From: Bacteroidales bacterium
GTDB taxonomy: Bacteria; Bacteroidota; Bacteroidia; Bacteroidales; UBA932
DNA length: 38,133 nt
NCBI GenBank assembly: GCA_017554305.1
Contig: JAFZIN010000024.1
Coordinates: 1-38,133 of the forward strand
Reading direction: 5' to 3'
Shown: piece after piece, positions 24,742 to 33,576 of the stretch
How the letters are laid out: the number at the start of each line of letters is the position of its first letter
Position numbering within the stretch: position 1 is the first letter of the stretch
The notes under the pieces: generated by a model
Seen by the model: only the letters and a program-made list of their open reading frames with translations
Databases searched by the model: none
What the model was told of the DNA's origin: nothing
Program-made: the position numbers and the translations under genes

Positions 24742-26433
24742 ATGTCTGAACTTTGGAAGAATAACGCTCCATTGGTAATTCTGATAGCAATACTCATTGT
24801 AGTGGTTCCACTGCTGATATTCTATCTGGTAAAAGCTAGAAGGGAGCATCCAAAAGGCTTGATAGCAGCGGCTTTGAGTAATATGGGAGAGCGCTTTGGC
24901 TACTATATTATGAACGCTGTTCTGCTGCTCTTTCTTGCATCAAAATTCGGTATCAAAGATGATGTTGCCGGATGGATTTATGCAGTATTCTATTTCTTGA
25001 TTTATGTATTGGCTCTGCCGGGCGGTATGATTGCAGACAGGACCAGAAACTACAAGGGAACTATCATTTCCGGTTTGCTGGTTATGGCTTTGGGATACGG
25101 ACTCCTCTCTATTCCGGTATTCGGTTCCGCAACTCTCTGTTCTGCTTGGCCAAAGGTTACCTGGGTTCTGATTTTCACCTGCTTTGCACTCCTGCTTATT
25201 GCATTCGGTAACGGTCTGTTCAAGGGCAACCTCCAGGCAATTGTGGGTCAGTTGTATGACAACTTTGAAGCAGAGGGAGCCAAGATTAGCCATGAGGAGT
25301 ATGAGAGAAGAAAGAGCAAGAGAGACGCCGGTTTCCAAATCTTCTACGTATTCATAAACATTGGAGGTGTTATTGCTCCGTTTATTGCTCCGCTTCTAAG
25401 AAGCTGGTGGTTAAAGAGTAATGACCTTCTCTACAACTCATCGCTTCCTAAACTCTGCCACCAGTATCTGGATAATTCAGGTGCTATGGGCGGAACAGAT
25501 ATGGACAATCTGGTACAGCTCACTCAGAGCGTGCAGGCAACTGCTGCTCAGGTTCCTATGGAGCAGATGGGAGATTTCTGCAGCAACTATCTGGGAATCT
25601 TCAACACCGGAGTTCACTTCTCATTCATAGCATCAGTTGCAGCAATGCTGCTCTCACTCTTCATCTTTGTGGCTACCAAGAAAAAATTCCCTAACCCTGC
25701 AAAGAAAGAGAAGAAGGCTGTTGAGAATTACACAGAGGAGGAGAGAATTGCAAACGCAAGAGAGATCAAGCAGAGACTTTACGCTCTCTACGCTGTATTG
25801 GGAGTTGCCGTATTCTTCTGGTTCTCATTCCATCAGAACGGTCAGTCACTCTCAGTATTCGCCCGTGACTTTGTGAATACAAGTTCAGTACCTCCGGAGA
25901 TTTGGCAGTGCATAAATCCGTTCTTTGTTATCATTCTCACCCCTATCATCATGTGGATTTTTGCTTCACTTGGAAGAAGGGGCAAACAGATTTCAACTCC
26001 AAGAAAGATTGCTCTTGGTATGTTCATTGCTGCCTGCGCATATCTGTTCCTAATCTTTGTAGCGGCTGCACACAACTATCCATCTGCAGATACATTCCAG
26101 GGATTGGCAGAGGGAATAAGAGCAAGCATGAGAGCGAACCCTGCAATATTGATCCTCACCTACTTCTTCTTAACAGTTGCAGAGTTGTTTATCTCACCTC
26201 TGGGACTTTCATTTGTAAGTAAGGTTGCTCCTAAGCATCTTCAGGGAATTTGCCAGGGTATGTGGCTTACCGCTACCGCAGTGGGCAATCTCTTTATAGC
26301 ACTGGGAGTTACAATGCTCAGAAGCTTCCCTCATCAGTGGGAAACTTGGGCCGTATTTGCAGCATTCTGCCTCATCTCAATGGGCGTAATGCTTGGCATG
26401 GTTAAGTGGCTTGAGAGAGTTACTTCAGAGTAA
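24742..26433 (+). CDS. POT (PTR2) family peptide MFS transporter
   Basis: 563 residues with about 12-14 membrane helices. The POT signature is NMGERFGYYIMNAVLLLFL (compare E-RF-YYG in the family), followed by GGMIADRTRNYKGTIISG, the loop between helices 2 and 3, and a FYVFINIGGVIAPFIAP helix. A later block is LTVAELFISPLGLSFVSKVAP. Members import di- and tripeptides by proton symport. An extra periplasmic or cytosolic insert lies near the middle (SNDLLYNSSLPKLCHQYL). The start has no Shine-Dalgarno sequence; the leader may fold as a pseudoknot. A glycosyltransferase gene follows after 9 bp. Confidence 0.9.
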   Translation: MSELWKNNAPLVILIAILIVVVPLLIFYLVKARREHPKGLIAAALSNMGERFGYYIMNAVLLLFLASKFGIKDDVAGWIYAVFYFLIYVLALPGGMIADRTRNYKGTIISGLLVMALGYGLLSIPVFGSATLCSAWPKVTWVLIFTCFALLLIAFGNGLFKGNLQAIVGQLYDNFEAEGAKISHEEYERRKSKRDAGFQIFYVFINIGGVIAPFIAPLLRSWWLKSNDLLYNSSLPKLCHQYLDNSGAMGGTDMDNLVQLTQSVQATAAQVPMEQMGDFCSNYLGIFNTGVHFSFIASVAAMLLSLFIFVATKKKFPNPAKKEKKAVENYTEEERIANAREIKQRLYALYAVLGVAVFFWFSFHQNGQSLSVFARDFVNTSSVPPEIWQCINPFFVIILTPIIMWIFASLGRRGKQISTPRKIALGMFIAACAYLFLIFVAAAHNYPSADTFQGLAEGIRASMRANPAILILTYFFLTVAELFISPLGLSFVSKVAPKHLQGICQGMWLTATAVGNLFIALGVTMLRSFPHQWETWAVFAAFCLISMGVMLGMVKWLERVTSE

Positions 26434-26442
26434 AAGAGCAAA

Positions 26443-27528
26443 TTGAAAGTAGCTGTAGTTATATTAAACTGGAACGGCAAGGACTTCTTACAGAGGTTCT
26501 TGCCTTCCGTTTATTACAGCGTTTCAGAGAGTGATTTCTCTGTAGATGTAGTTGTTGCAGACAACGGTTCAACGGATGAGTCACTTAAGGCTTTCAACAC
26601 CGTTAAAGAATCCCTTACAAATGCGGAGGGAGTAACGCTTAAGTGGCTGCAGCTGGAAAAGAACTGGGGCTTTGCAAAGGGCTATAACTTAGCTTTTAAG
26701 AGGCTCAAAGAGGAGGGAGACAACTCAGATCTTTATGTTCTTTTAAACTCAGATATTGAGACTCCCGACGGATGGCTTACTCCACTTGTAAACTTTATGC
26801 AGGCCAACCCTGCTGCTTCTATCTGCCAGCCAAAAATTCTCTCCTACTCTCATCATGAGAAAGTTCTGAGGGGAGAAGAGAAACAGGATCTCTTTGAATA
26901 TGCGGGAGCTGCCGGCGGTTTTATAGACCGCTTTGGATTCCCCTTCTGCCGCGGAAGAATTCTCTCCCATTTGGAAGAGGATAACGGGCAGTATGATACC
27001 CCTATCAGATGTTTCTGGGCATCAGGAGCTTGCATGATGGTACGCAGCAGCGTATATCACAATTTGGGCGGGTTGGACGATAACTTCTTTGCCCACATGG
27101 AGGAGATAGATTTCTGCTGGAGAAGCGCACTAATGGGCGGAGAAATCTGGTGCGTTCCTTCAAGCAAAGTCTACCACGTTGGAGGCGGCACACTTCCTAA
27201 CAACTCCCCGCGTAAACTCTATCTCAACTACCGCAACAACCTTCTTATGCTCTATAAAAACCTGCCGGAGAGGGGGAAAGGCGGCAAGATATTCCTGCGT
27301 AAATGTTTAGACGGACTCTCCGCAGTATGTTACTTTTTCCAGGGAAATTTCAAACTCGTGAGCGCGGTATTCAAGGCTCACAGAGATTATAAAAAGATGA
27401 AGCGTGAGGCTTTGGTTTCCCCACGCTCCAACTCTTATTTAACTGAGAGAGTTTACGGAACCGCTCCTTTTTCCATTGTGAAAAAATTCTTCACAGGAAA
27501 GAAAAAGTTCTCCGCTCTCTCCTTCTAA
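26443..27528 (+). CDS. Family 2 glycosyltransferase (rhamnosyltransferase-like)
   Basis: 361 residues. The start must be TTG at 26443, because the conserved first strand KVAVVILNWNG begins with the second codon and no ATG precedes it after the POT stop. GT2 motifs are VVADNGSTDES, the metal-binding LLNSDIETPDGWL (Asp about 104), ASGACMMVRSSVYHNLGGLDDNFFAHMEEIDFCWR and VYHVGGGTL. The last two are typical of the WcaE/rhamnosyltransferase subgroup. It likely adds a sugar to lipopolysaccharide or capsule; acceptor unknown. Its stop overlaps the stop of the convergent PII-like gene. Confidence 0.88.
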   Translation: MKVAVVILNWNGKDFLQRFLPSVYYSVSESDFSVDVVVADNGSTDESLKAFNTVKESLTNAEGVTLKWLQLEKNWGFAKGYNLAFKRLKEEGDNSDLYVLLNSDIETPDGWLTPLVNFMQANPAASICQPKILSYSHHEKVLRGEEKQDLFEYAGAAGGFIDRFGFPFCRGRILSHLEEDNGQYDTPIRCFWASGACMMVRSSVYHNLGGLDDNFFAHMEEIDFCWRSALMGGEIWCVPSSKVYHVGGGTLPNNSPRKLYLNYRNNLLMLYKNLPERGKGGKIFLRKCLDGLSAVCYFFQGNFKLVSAVFKAHRDYKKMKREALVSPRSNSYLTERVYGTAPFSIVKKFFTGKKKFSALSF

Positions 27529-27812
27529 TTATCTATACTCCAAATAAATACTCTGAGGCCCAGCCTATCCTTAATGGAGTCCAACTCCTCAAGTTTTGCC
27601 TTAAGTTTCTTTGCCGCATCATCATCCATAAAGGAGATAAGTGCGGAGTTGAGGGTTGGCCAGGCGTGTGAACCCAGGTGAGGTTCTCCCTCTTTGCTCC
27701 CCTCTCCGGTTACCTGCTGCCACATAGTGAAACCCTTAATGAAGAGTTTCTCCATTGCCTCTTTAACAGCCTCATCATGAGCCTGATTGTATGCTATAAA
27801 AACTGCTTTCAT
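27525..27812 (-). CDS. PII-like small protein linked to the RND efflux operon
   Basis: 95 residues, with MKAVFIAYNQAHDEAV and a central GEGSKEGEPHLGSHAWPTLNSALISFMDDD loop, ending in LRVFIWSID. The beta-alpha-beta layout and the long central loop with a Gly/His-rich turn are like PII/CutA-type trimeric sensors. A PII-like group beside metal-efflux pumps has been described in other bacteria. It lies 10 bp after the RND pump gene and is the last gene of that operon. It may sense the pump's state or a ligand; this is inferred. Ends overlap with the convergent glycosyltransferase gene. Confidence 0.65.
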   Translation of the reverse strand: MKAVFIAYNQAHDEAVKEAMEKLFIKGFTMWQQVTGEGSKEGEPHLGSHAWPTLNSALISFMDDDAAKKLKAKLEELDSIKDRLGLRVFIWSIDN

Positions 27813-27822
27813 AATCTTCTGT

Positions 27823-30800
27823 CTATTTTGATTCCTCCTTCTCTGCTATTGCCTTAACTCTCTTTTTCTTGCTGCGGGTAAGACCGAATGCTGCAAAGAT
27901 TGTATAGAGTACCGGAACGAATACCAATGTTACCAATGTAGATACGCTCAATCCCCAGGCAACCGTCATACCCATACCTCTCCAAACCTCTGATCCTTCA
28001 CCTCTTCCAAGGGCAAGAGGAAGCATACCAAGAACGGTTGTAAGAGTGGTCATAAGCACAGGACGCAGACGTGAGTGACCGGAATCCACAACGGCACGGA
28101 TAATACCCATTCCTCTTTCTCTGTTAAGGTTGGCGTAGTCTACCAGCACAATACCGTTGTTAACCACAATACCAATGGTCATTACCGCTCCTACCATTGC
28201 CATAATACTCATAGGAGTTCCCGTAACAACCAGACCAATAAGCACTCCCACAAATGCAAACGGAACGGCAAACATAATAACGAACGGATAAGTAAGACTC
28301 TCAAACTGAGAAGCCATTACAATGAATACCAGAATTACAATCAGAACCATCAAAAGTCCCAGGCTCTGGAATGTGCTTACCTGGTCATCGTAAGTACCTC
28401 CAATCTTCCAACTTACACCTGCAGGAAGGCCGGCTTCCTCAATCTTTTGAGAAATAGCCTCGTTCATATCACTGGTTGCCATACCCTCAGGAAGAGGTGC
28501 GGTAACGGAGACATATCTCTCACGGTCTTTACGATTAATTGTAGGAGGAGTAAGAGCCTCAACAACCGTTCCCAGTTCACGCAACTTAATTGCCTGACCC
28601 TGTGAACCGTAAACGGTAATGTTCTCAACATCCTTAAGACTCTCTCTGTACTCAGGAGCATATCTTACTCTGATGTCATACTCGTCTCCGCTCTCACGGT
28701 ATTCGGATGCAATAGCACCGTTTATTCTGTTACGCAGGAAGGTAGCAACCGTTGCAGTGTTAAGACCGTAGAGGGCTAGTTTCTCTCTGTCCAAATCTAT
28801 CTGATACTCAGGAATGTAATCATCTCTGCTTATAACGGTCTGCTTAACTCCCAAATCTTTGAACATCTGGGAAACCTGAGCGGCTGCAGCATCCGTAGCG
28901 GCAAAGTCATAACCGTAAAGGTCTATCTGGCAGACGGTTTGGCCGCCCATTCCGCCGCTCTGTCCGCCGGCTACAACGTTGAATCTTCTAACCTGGTTGT
29001 ACTCTGCAAGTTCGCTCATCATTATGTTGGAGATCTCCTTAATGCTTCTCTTACGTTTCTCCATACTTCCAACGCTTATGTTCATACTTATAATGTGTGA
29101 ACCGTTGGAACGCATAGAAGCAAACATATTGTCTGAATCTGCAGTTCCCTCTGAGAGTCCCAAGCGCTCAATCTCAGGGAATTCCGTTCTCCATCTGCGG
29201 TCAAGTTCCAGGGCAAGGTCTCTTGTAATCTCCTGGCGTGTTCCCACAGGAAGCTGAACCGTTACGGAGATTCTTCCGTTATCCTGCTCAGGAATAAATT
29301 CGCTCTTAAGAAGAGGTCCGCAAATTGCACCCACTGCGGCCAATACTGCAACGGCTATTGCAACAACTATTCTCTTGTGACGCAGTGCCCAATCCAGAAT
29401 CTTTGCGTATGTGCGGCTCAGCCAGTCAAGTGCTTTGTTAATTGGTGTAAAGAGTATCTTGTACCACTTTGAGTCCTTGTCTTTGTTCTTGGCTCTGAGC
29501 ATTCTGGAGCACATCATTGGGGTAAGTGCAAGTGCGCAGAGGGTAGATACCGTAATAACTATACTTACCATCCAACCCAACTGGCGGAACATGATTCCCG
29601 CAAGTCCGCTTACCAGAGTCATTGGAAGGAACACGGCCAGAGTTGTAAGTGATGAAGCCACAACGGCCATAGCCACCTCATTGGTTGCATATACCGCCGC
29701 CTGCTTAGGGTTACTACCGTTATCTATATGGGTTGTAATGTTCTCAAGCACAACAATTGCCGCATCTACCACCATACCAATTGCAATGGAGAGGGAACTC
29801 ATTGAAATCATATTCAAAGTGTTGCCCGTTGCAAAGAGGTAAACCAGAGAAGCAAGCAGTGAGATAGGAATTGTTATGAGGATAATGATTGTTGCCCTCC
29901 ATCTTCCCAGGAAGAAGAATACCACAAGCATCACAATCAACAGGGTAATAACAATGGTCTTTTCCAGAGAACCAATGGTTCTTACAATGTTGTCTGTTGT
30001 ATCTACAACAACTCCTATTTTTACATCTGAAGGAAGTTTCTTCTCCAAACGAGGAAGTTCCTCCTCCACCTTCTTTACAATATTTACAGAGTTCTCACCG
30101 GTCTGCTTCTGAATGATAATCATTCCGCCCAAATGACCGTTGATATAACTCTCCTGGGAGCGCTCCTGAAGTCCGTCTACAACTCTGGCAACATCTTTAA
30201 GGTATACGTTACCTCCGTTGTATGAGCCAACTACAAGGTTCTCAATCTCTCTGGCATTATTAAACTCCTTCTGAACTCTGAGAGAATAAGTATTGGAACC
30301 GGTCTCAAGGGAACCTGCAGGAATGTTTCTGTTCTCCGCTGCAATCAGAGAGGAGATACTCTCAATGGTAAGATTGTATGCATCCAGTTTATAAGGATCA
30401 CATAGCACCATAATCTCTCTCTTTGGAATACCTGAAACGGAAACGGAACCTACGCCGTTCACTCTGGCCAGTTCGTTTACAATGGTCTCATCCATAATCT
30501 TGTAGAGACCCGGCATACTCTCCTTTGCGGTAACGGAGAGAACCAGAATTGGAATATCATCTGAGCCAAACTTGAATATAACCGGGCTGCCCGCCCCGTC
30601 CGGCAGAGATGATTTTACCATCTCCAGTTTATCCCTTATATCATTGGTTGCATCCTCAATATCTCTACCGTACTGGAACTCAAGGGTTACCACGGAGACA
30701 TTCTCTCTTGATGCAGAAGATATATGCTTAAGATAGGAGACGCTGTTCAGCGTATTCTCTATAGGCTTGGATATATTGTTCTCAATATCAGACGCACTCG

Positions 30801-30960
30801 CTCCTGCGTATGAGGTCATAACCATTACGGAGTTGCTCTCAATATGCGGGAACAGGTCTATAGGCAGAGTGATCAGAGAAAATATACCGAATATGGCTAT
30901 AGCCACAAATATTAAGGCTGTGGTTATAGGTTTCTTAACTGCTGATGAAAAAAGACTCAT
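27823..30960 (-). CDS. RND family efflux transporter permease (AcrB-like)
   Basis: 1045 residues with the usual 12-helix, two-repeat layout. The N-terminus is LFSSAVKKPITTALIFVAIAIFGIFSL, the first periplasmic block includes DLFPHIESNSVMVMTSYAGAS, and the second repeat starts near KRIVVAIAVAVLAAVGAI. In helix 4 the segment GMVVDAAIVVLENI keeps one Asp (about 399) of the AcrB proton-relay pair; the second is Ala. In helix 10 GIVVNNGIVLVDYAN has Asn at the position of the AcrB Lys. This pattern is known in many Gram-negative HAE1-type pumps outside Proteobacteria. It starts 2 bp after the adaptor gene. Exports drugs or other toxic small molecules; the substrate is unknown. Confidence 0.93.
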   Translation of the reverse strand: MSLFSSAVKKPITTALIFVAIAIFGIFSLITLPIDLFPHIESNSVMVMTSYAGASASDIENNISKPIENTLNSVSYLKHISSASRENVSVVTLEFQYGRDIEDATNDIRDKLEMVKSSLPDGAGSPVIFKFGSDDIPILVLSVTAKESMPGLYKIMDETIVNELARVNGVGSVSVSGIPKREIMVLCDPYKLDAYNLTIESISSLIAAENRNIPAGSLETGSNTYSLRVQKEFNNAREIENLVVGSYNGGNVYLKDVARVVDGLQERSQESYINGHLGGMIIIQKQTGENSVNIVKKVEEELPRLEKKLPSDVKIGVVVDTTDNIVRTIGSLEKTIVITLLIVMLVVFFFLGRWRATIIILITIPISLLASLVYLFATGNTLNMISMSSLSIAIGMVVDAAIVVLENITTHIDNGSNPKQAAVYATNEVAMAVVASSLTTLAVFLPMTLVSGLAGIMFRQLGWMVSIVITVSTLCALALTPMMCSRMLRAKNKDKDSKWYKILFTPINKALDWLSRTYAKILDWALRHKRIVVAIAVAVLAAVGAICGPLLKSEFIPEQDNGRISVTVQLPVGTRQEITRDLALELDRRWRTEFPEIERLGLSEGTADSDNMFASMRSNGSHIISMNISVGSMEKRKRSIKEISNIMMSELAEYNQVRRFNVVAGGQSGGMGGQTVCQIDLYGYDFAATDAAAAQVSQMFKDLGVKQTVISRDDYIPEYQIDLDREKLALYGLNTATVATFLRNRINGAIASEYRESGDEYDIRVRYAPEYRESLKDVENITVYGSQGQAIKLRELGTVVEALTPPTINRKDRERYVSVTAPLPEGMATSDMNEAISQKIEEAGLPAGVSWKIGGTYDDQVSTFQSLGLLMVLIVILVFIVMASQFESLTYPFVIMFAVPFAFVGVLIGLVVTGTPMSIMAMVGAVMTIGIVVNNGIVLVDYANLNRERGMGIIRAVVDSGHSRLRPVLMTTLTTVLGMLPLALGRGEGSEVWRGMGMTVAWGLSVSTLVTLVFVPVLYTIFAAFGLTRSKKKRVKAIAEKEESK

Positions 30961-30962
30961 TT

Positions 30963-32045
30963 CTACTTTGTTTTATCTACAAGATTATCCGGAGTGAACT
31001 TGGCCGGCTCGCCCGGCTGAGGATTAACCTCCTGTCCGTTAACAACCCTGTTCTGACCCTCTACTATAATTACATCACTCTCATCCAGACCGCTCTTAAT
31101 CTCATACTCTGTCCCGATAAGCTGGCCCAGCTTTACCTTCTTGAATACCACCTTCTTATCTACTACGGTATAAACATAGTGATCTCCGCTTCCCATCTGC
31201 TTAACAACTGCAACATCAGGTACAACAATGTTGTGCTCCATTCCGTAAACAAAGGTTACTCTTGCAAACATACCCGGACGTACTCTCTCATTTGAGTTGG
31301 CTATTGTAATCTCAATAGGGAACGTTCTGGAAGCAGAAGAAAGTGTAGGATATACCAGATAAACAACGCCCTGGAACACCTCGTCTCCGTAAACGTCCAA
31401 CTTAACGTTAACCTTCTGTCCTCTCTTAATTTTTCCGTAGAGAGATTCCGGAACATTCACCTTTATCTTAACAGGTCTGATCTGCTCAACCGTGTAAAGA
31501 GGAGTTGCTCCGTTATACATATCACCGGCATCATAGTTTCTTGCGGTTACAACACCGGAGATTGGGGAGATAAGATACGTGTTGGTTTCCAGGTTCTTAT
31601 AAGCACTCATAGAAACCTCGTAAGCCATCTTTCTGGCATCATACTCACTCTGTGAAGCACCACCTATCTCAAAGAGTTGCTTTGTTCTCTCAAACTCAAG
31701 TTTGTTGTTCTCCATCTGGAGTTTTGCCTGAGTGAGGTTGGTAGCCTCCATCTGTGCAAGCTTCTGACCTTTAGCAACGTGGTTGCCTACCTCCACAAAG
31801 ATTCTTTCAATTCTTCCCGGAGACTGAGGAGAGATGTTGTTTGTGTTGAACCCCTCAACAGTACCTGTAAATACCTCAGCCTGCTCAACATCTCTTGCTG
31901 AGATATTCATAACGGTAACGTTAATAACCTTAGTTTCTGCACCTGCTGCAGAATCACTCTTCTTGCCGGAACAAGATGAAACCGCAACTCCTGCAAAAAG
32001 GCAGAGAGCGCTAGCGGCAAGTAATCTGATGATCTCTTTTTTCAT
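30963..32045 (-). CDS. RND efflux periplasmic adaptor (membrane fusion protein), lipoprotein
   Basis: 360 residues with a lipobox (GVAVSSC) after the signal peptide, so it is anchored in the membrane by a lipid. The family layout shows a barrel-sandwich lipoyl half-motif (GRIERIFVEVGNHVAKGQKLAQM), a helical hairpin (LEFERTKQLFEIGGASQSEYDARKMAYE), the second lipoyl half (LISPISGVVTARNYDAGDMY) and a beta-barrel (VNVPESLYGKIKRGQKVNVKLDVYG). It bridges the RND pump and the TolC-like channel. It is 21 bp after the outer-membrane gene and 2 bp before the pump gene. Confidence 0.92.
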   Translation of the reverse strand: MKKEIIRLLAASALCLFAGVAVSSCSGKKSDSAAGAETKVINVTVMNISARDVEQAEVFTGTVEGFNTNNISPQSPGRIERIFVEVGNHVAKGQKLAQMEATNLTQAKLQMENNKLEFERTKQLFEIGGASQSEYDARKMAYEVSMSAYKNLETNTYLISPISGVVTARNYDAGDMYNGATPLYTVEQIRPVKIKVNVPESLYGKIKRGQKVNVKLDVYGDEVFQGVVYLVYPTLSSASRTFPIEITIANSNERVRPGMFARVTFVYGMEHNIVVPDVAVVKQMGSGDHYVYTVVDKKVVFKKVKLGQLIGTEYEIKSGLDESDVIIVEGQNRVVNGQEVNPQPGEPAKFTPDNLVDKTK

Positions 32046-32066
32046 ATATATACTTTTTAGATTTTT

Positions 32067-33410
32067 CTACTCGTTATTGTTCACACCCAGTGTAAGTTCC
32101 AAAGCAGACTTAGCAATTAGGAATGAGTGAATTGATTGATGAAGATTGAGTTTTGCCTGGAGCAGTGCAAGGTTTGCATCGTTCACATCCAGAACGGTTG
32201 CACGTCCAACCTCATACATCTTGCTTGCAATCTCAAAGCCGGTCTGAGCTCCCTCCAATGTAGCCTTAGCCGCATTGTACTGTTTAAGAGCGGTTTCCAT
32301 AGAGCTCAAACTCTGCTTAACAGAAACTTCCAAACCGCGTCTTGCATTCTCCTTCTGAAGTTCCAGCTGCTCCATCTGCACCTTAGTCTGACGGATTGTG
32401 TTTCTCTTCTGACCGCCGGAGAATACAGGTATTGAAAGACCCAGTGCTGCAGTTGAATATGGGTTCCACTGATAGTGGTTAATTTTAAAATCATTACTCA
32501 TTGAAATGTATAAGTATGAGGCGCTCAGACCCAATGAAGGAAGGAACTGGGAACGCTGCATCTTTAAAGTCTCATTAAGCAGTTTACCCTGAATATCCAA
32601 CTGACGCATACTTGAGTTGTTCTCCAAATTTACGCTGTCTGAAGCCATTACAAGTTCCTGCATCTTTGAGGTATAATCACTCAGACTTCCCACACACTTA
32701 ATATTGGTTGAAAGGTTTATACCCATAATTGCCTTAAGCTGCCACAAAGCCAAAGTGAGAGAGTTCTGAGAATCATATACGTTAGGCTCTGCGTTCTGCA
32801 TATTCACCTCTGCCCTAATCATATCATACTTGGCAACTCTTCCGCTCTCATACTGAGCCTTTACCTTCTCATAATTATCCTTTGCGTTCTGATAATTTTC
32901 CTTGTAAACCTTGCAGAGATCTGAAGCCAGAAGGCAGGTGTAAAAGGCCTGCTCCACCTGGTTAATAAGATTCTGACGGCTTGCACGCGCCTGCTCTACA
33001 GCCATTTCCACGTTCAGACCGGATATATTCAGACTCTTCCACAAAGCCACGTTCACCAGCGGCATCTGAGCGGAAAGACCTGCGTTGTAAACGTTATCCG
33101 TTCCAACGGAAATCTTCTGAGTCTGACCGTTCATACTCATTGCCATTGTCTGTTTCTTTATGGTTCTCTGGTATGAACCGCTTGCATCTATCTGAGGGAA
33201 AAGAGCAGCGTATGCTCCCTTCTTTGCATAGCCGGTCTTCTCAATCTCCTTGTCTGCAACTTGAACGGTAAGAGACTGACTCTTAGCAATCTCCAACGCA
33301 TCATTAAGGGTCAGCGCAACGGTATCCGAACTCTGTGCCGCAATCCTTCCCATAGGAATCAACAGAGCGGCAAATGTTAGGGCGCCAACAATTCTAAATA
33401 ATCTCTTCAT
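32067..33410 (-). CDS. TolC-like outer-membrane efflux protein
   Basis: 447 residues with a signal peptide (MKRLFRIVGALTFAALLIPMGRIAAQ). Two repeats of long coiled-coil helices are seen, e.g. TLNDALEIAKSQSLTVQVADKEIEKTGYAKKGAYAALFPQIDASGSY, and near the end ISKMYEVGRATVLDVNDANLALLQAKLN. It forms the exit duct of the tripartite pump. First gene of the minus-strand efflux operon and divergent from an AraC-type regulator. A weak -7 match (CACCTTTG, one mismatch) lies at 33446-33453. Confidence 0.92.
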   Translation of the reverse strand: MKRLFRIVGALTFAALLIPMGRIAAQSSDTVALTLNDALEIAKSQSLTVQVADKEIEKTGYAKKGAYAALFPQIDASGSYQRTIKKQTMAMSMNGQTQKISVGTDNVYNAGLSAQMPLVNVALWKSLNISGLNVEMAVEQARASRQNLINQVEQAFYTCLLASDLCKVYKENYQNAKDNYEKVKAQYESGRVAKYDMIRAEVNMQNAEPNVYDSQNSLTLALWQLKAIMGINLSTNIKCVGSLSDYTSKMQELVMASDSVNLENNSSMRQLDIQGKLLNETLKMQRSQFLPSLGLSASYLYISMSNDFKINHYQWNPYSTAALGLSIPVFSGGQKRNTIRQTKVQMEQLELQKENARRGLEVSVKQSLSSMETALKQYNAAKATLEGAQTGFEIASKMYEVGRATVLDVNDANLALLQAKLNLHQSIHSFLIAKSALELTLGVNNNE

Positions 33411-33490
33411 ATCTTATTACAATTTTATTCGAACAAAAGGGGCTACAAAGGTGCAACTTTTAGCGCCGAATTTATGGGCGTCAATAATAC

Positions 33491-33566
33491 AATTTTGGTC
33501 CAAATCTATACAAATTTTAATCCAACCTACCCACTTCTACCCCATTTTTAATTATTTTTGTTCCAA
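33491..33566. promoter_or_regulatory. Three operator-like repeats between the efflux operon and araC-type gene
   Basis: The core A(A/T)TTTTnnTCCAA occurs at 33491-33503, 33513-33525 and 33554-33566. The first and second are 22 bp apart; the first and third are 63 bp apart, close to three times 21 bp, so all lie on nearly the same face of the helix. The third overlaps a -7 box (TATTTTTG, 33553-33560) of the regulator gene. Such phased direct repeats fit an AraC-type dimer with two DNA-binding domains per protomer. Confidence 0.6.
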
Positions 33567-33576
33567 AATCAAGGTT

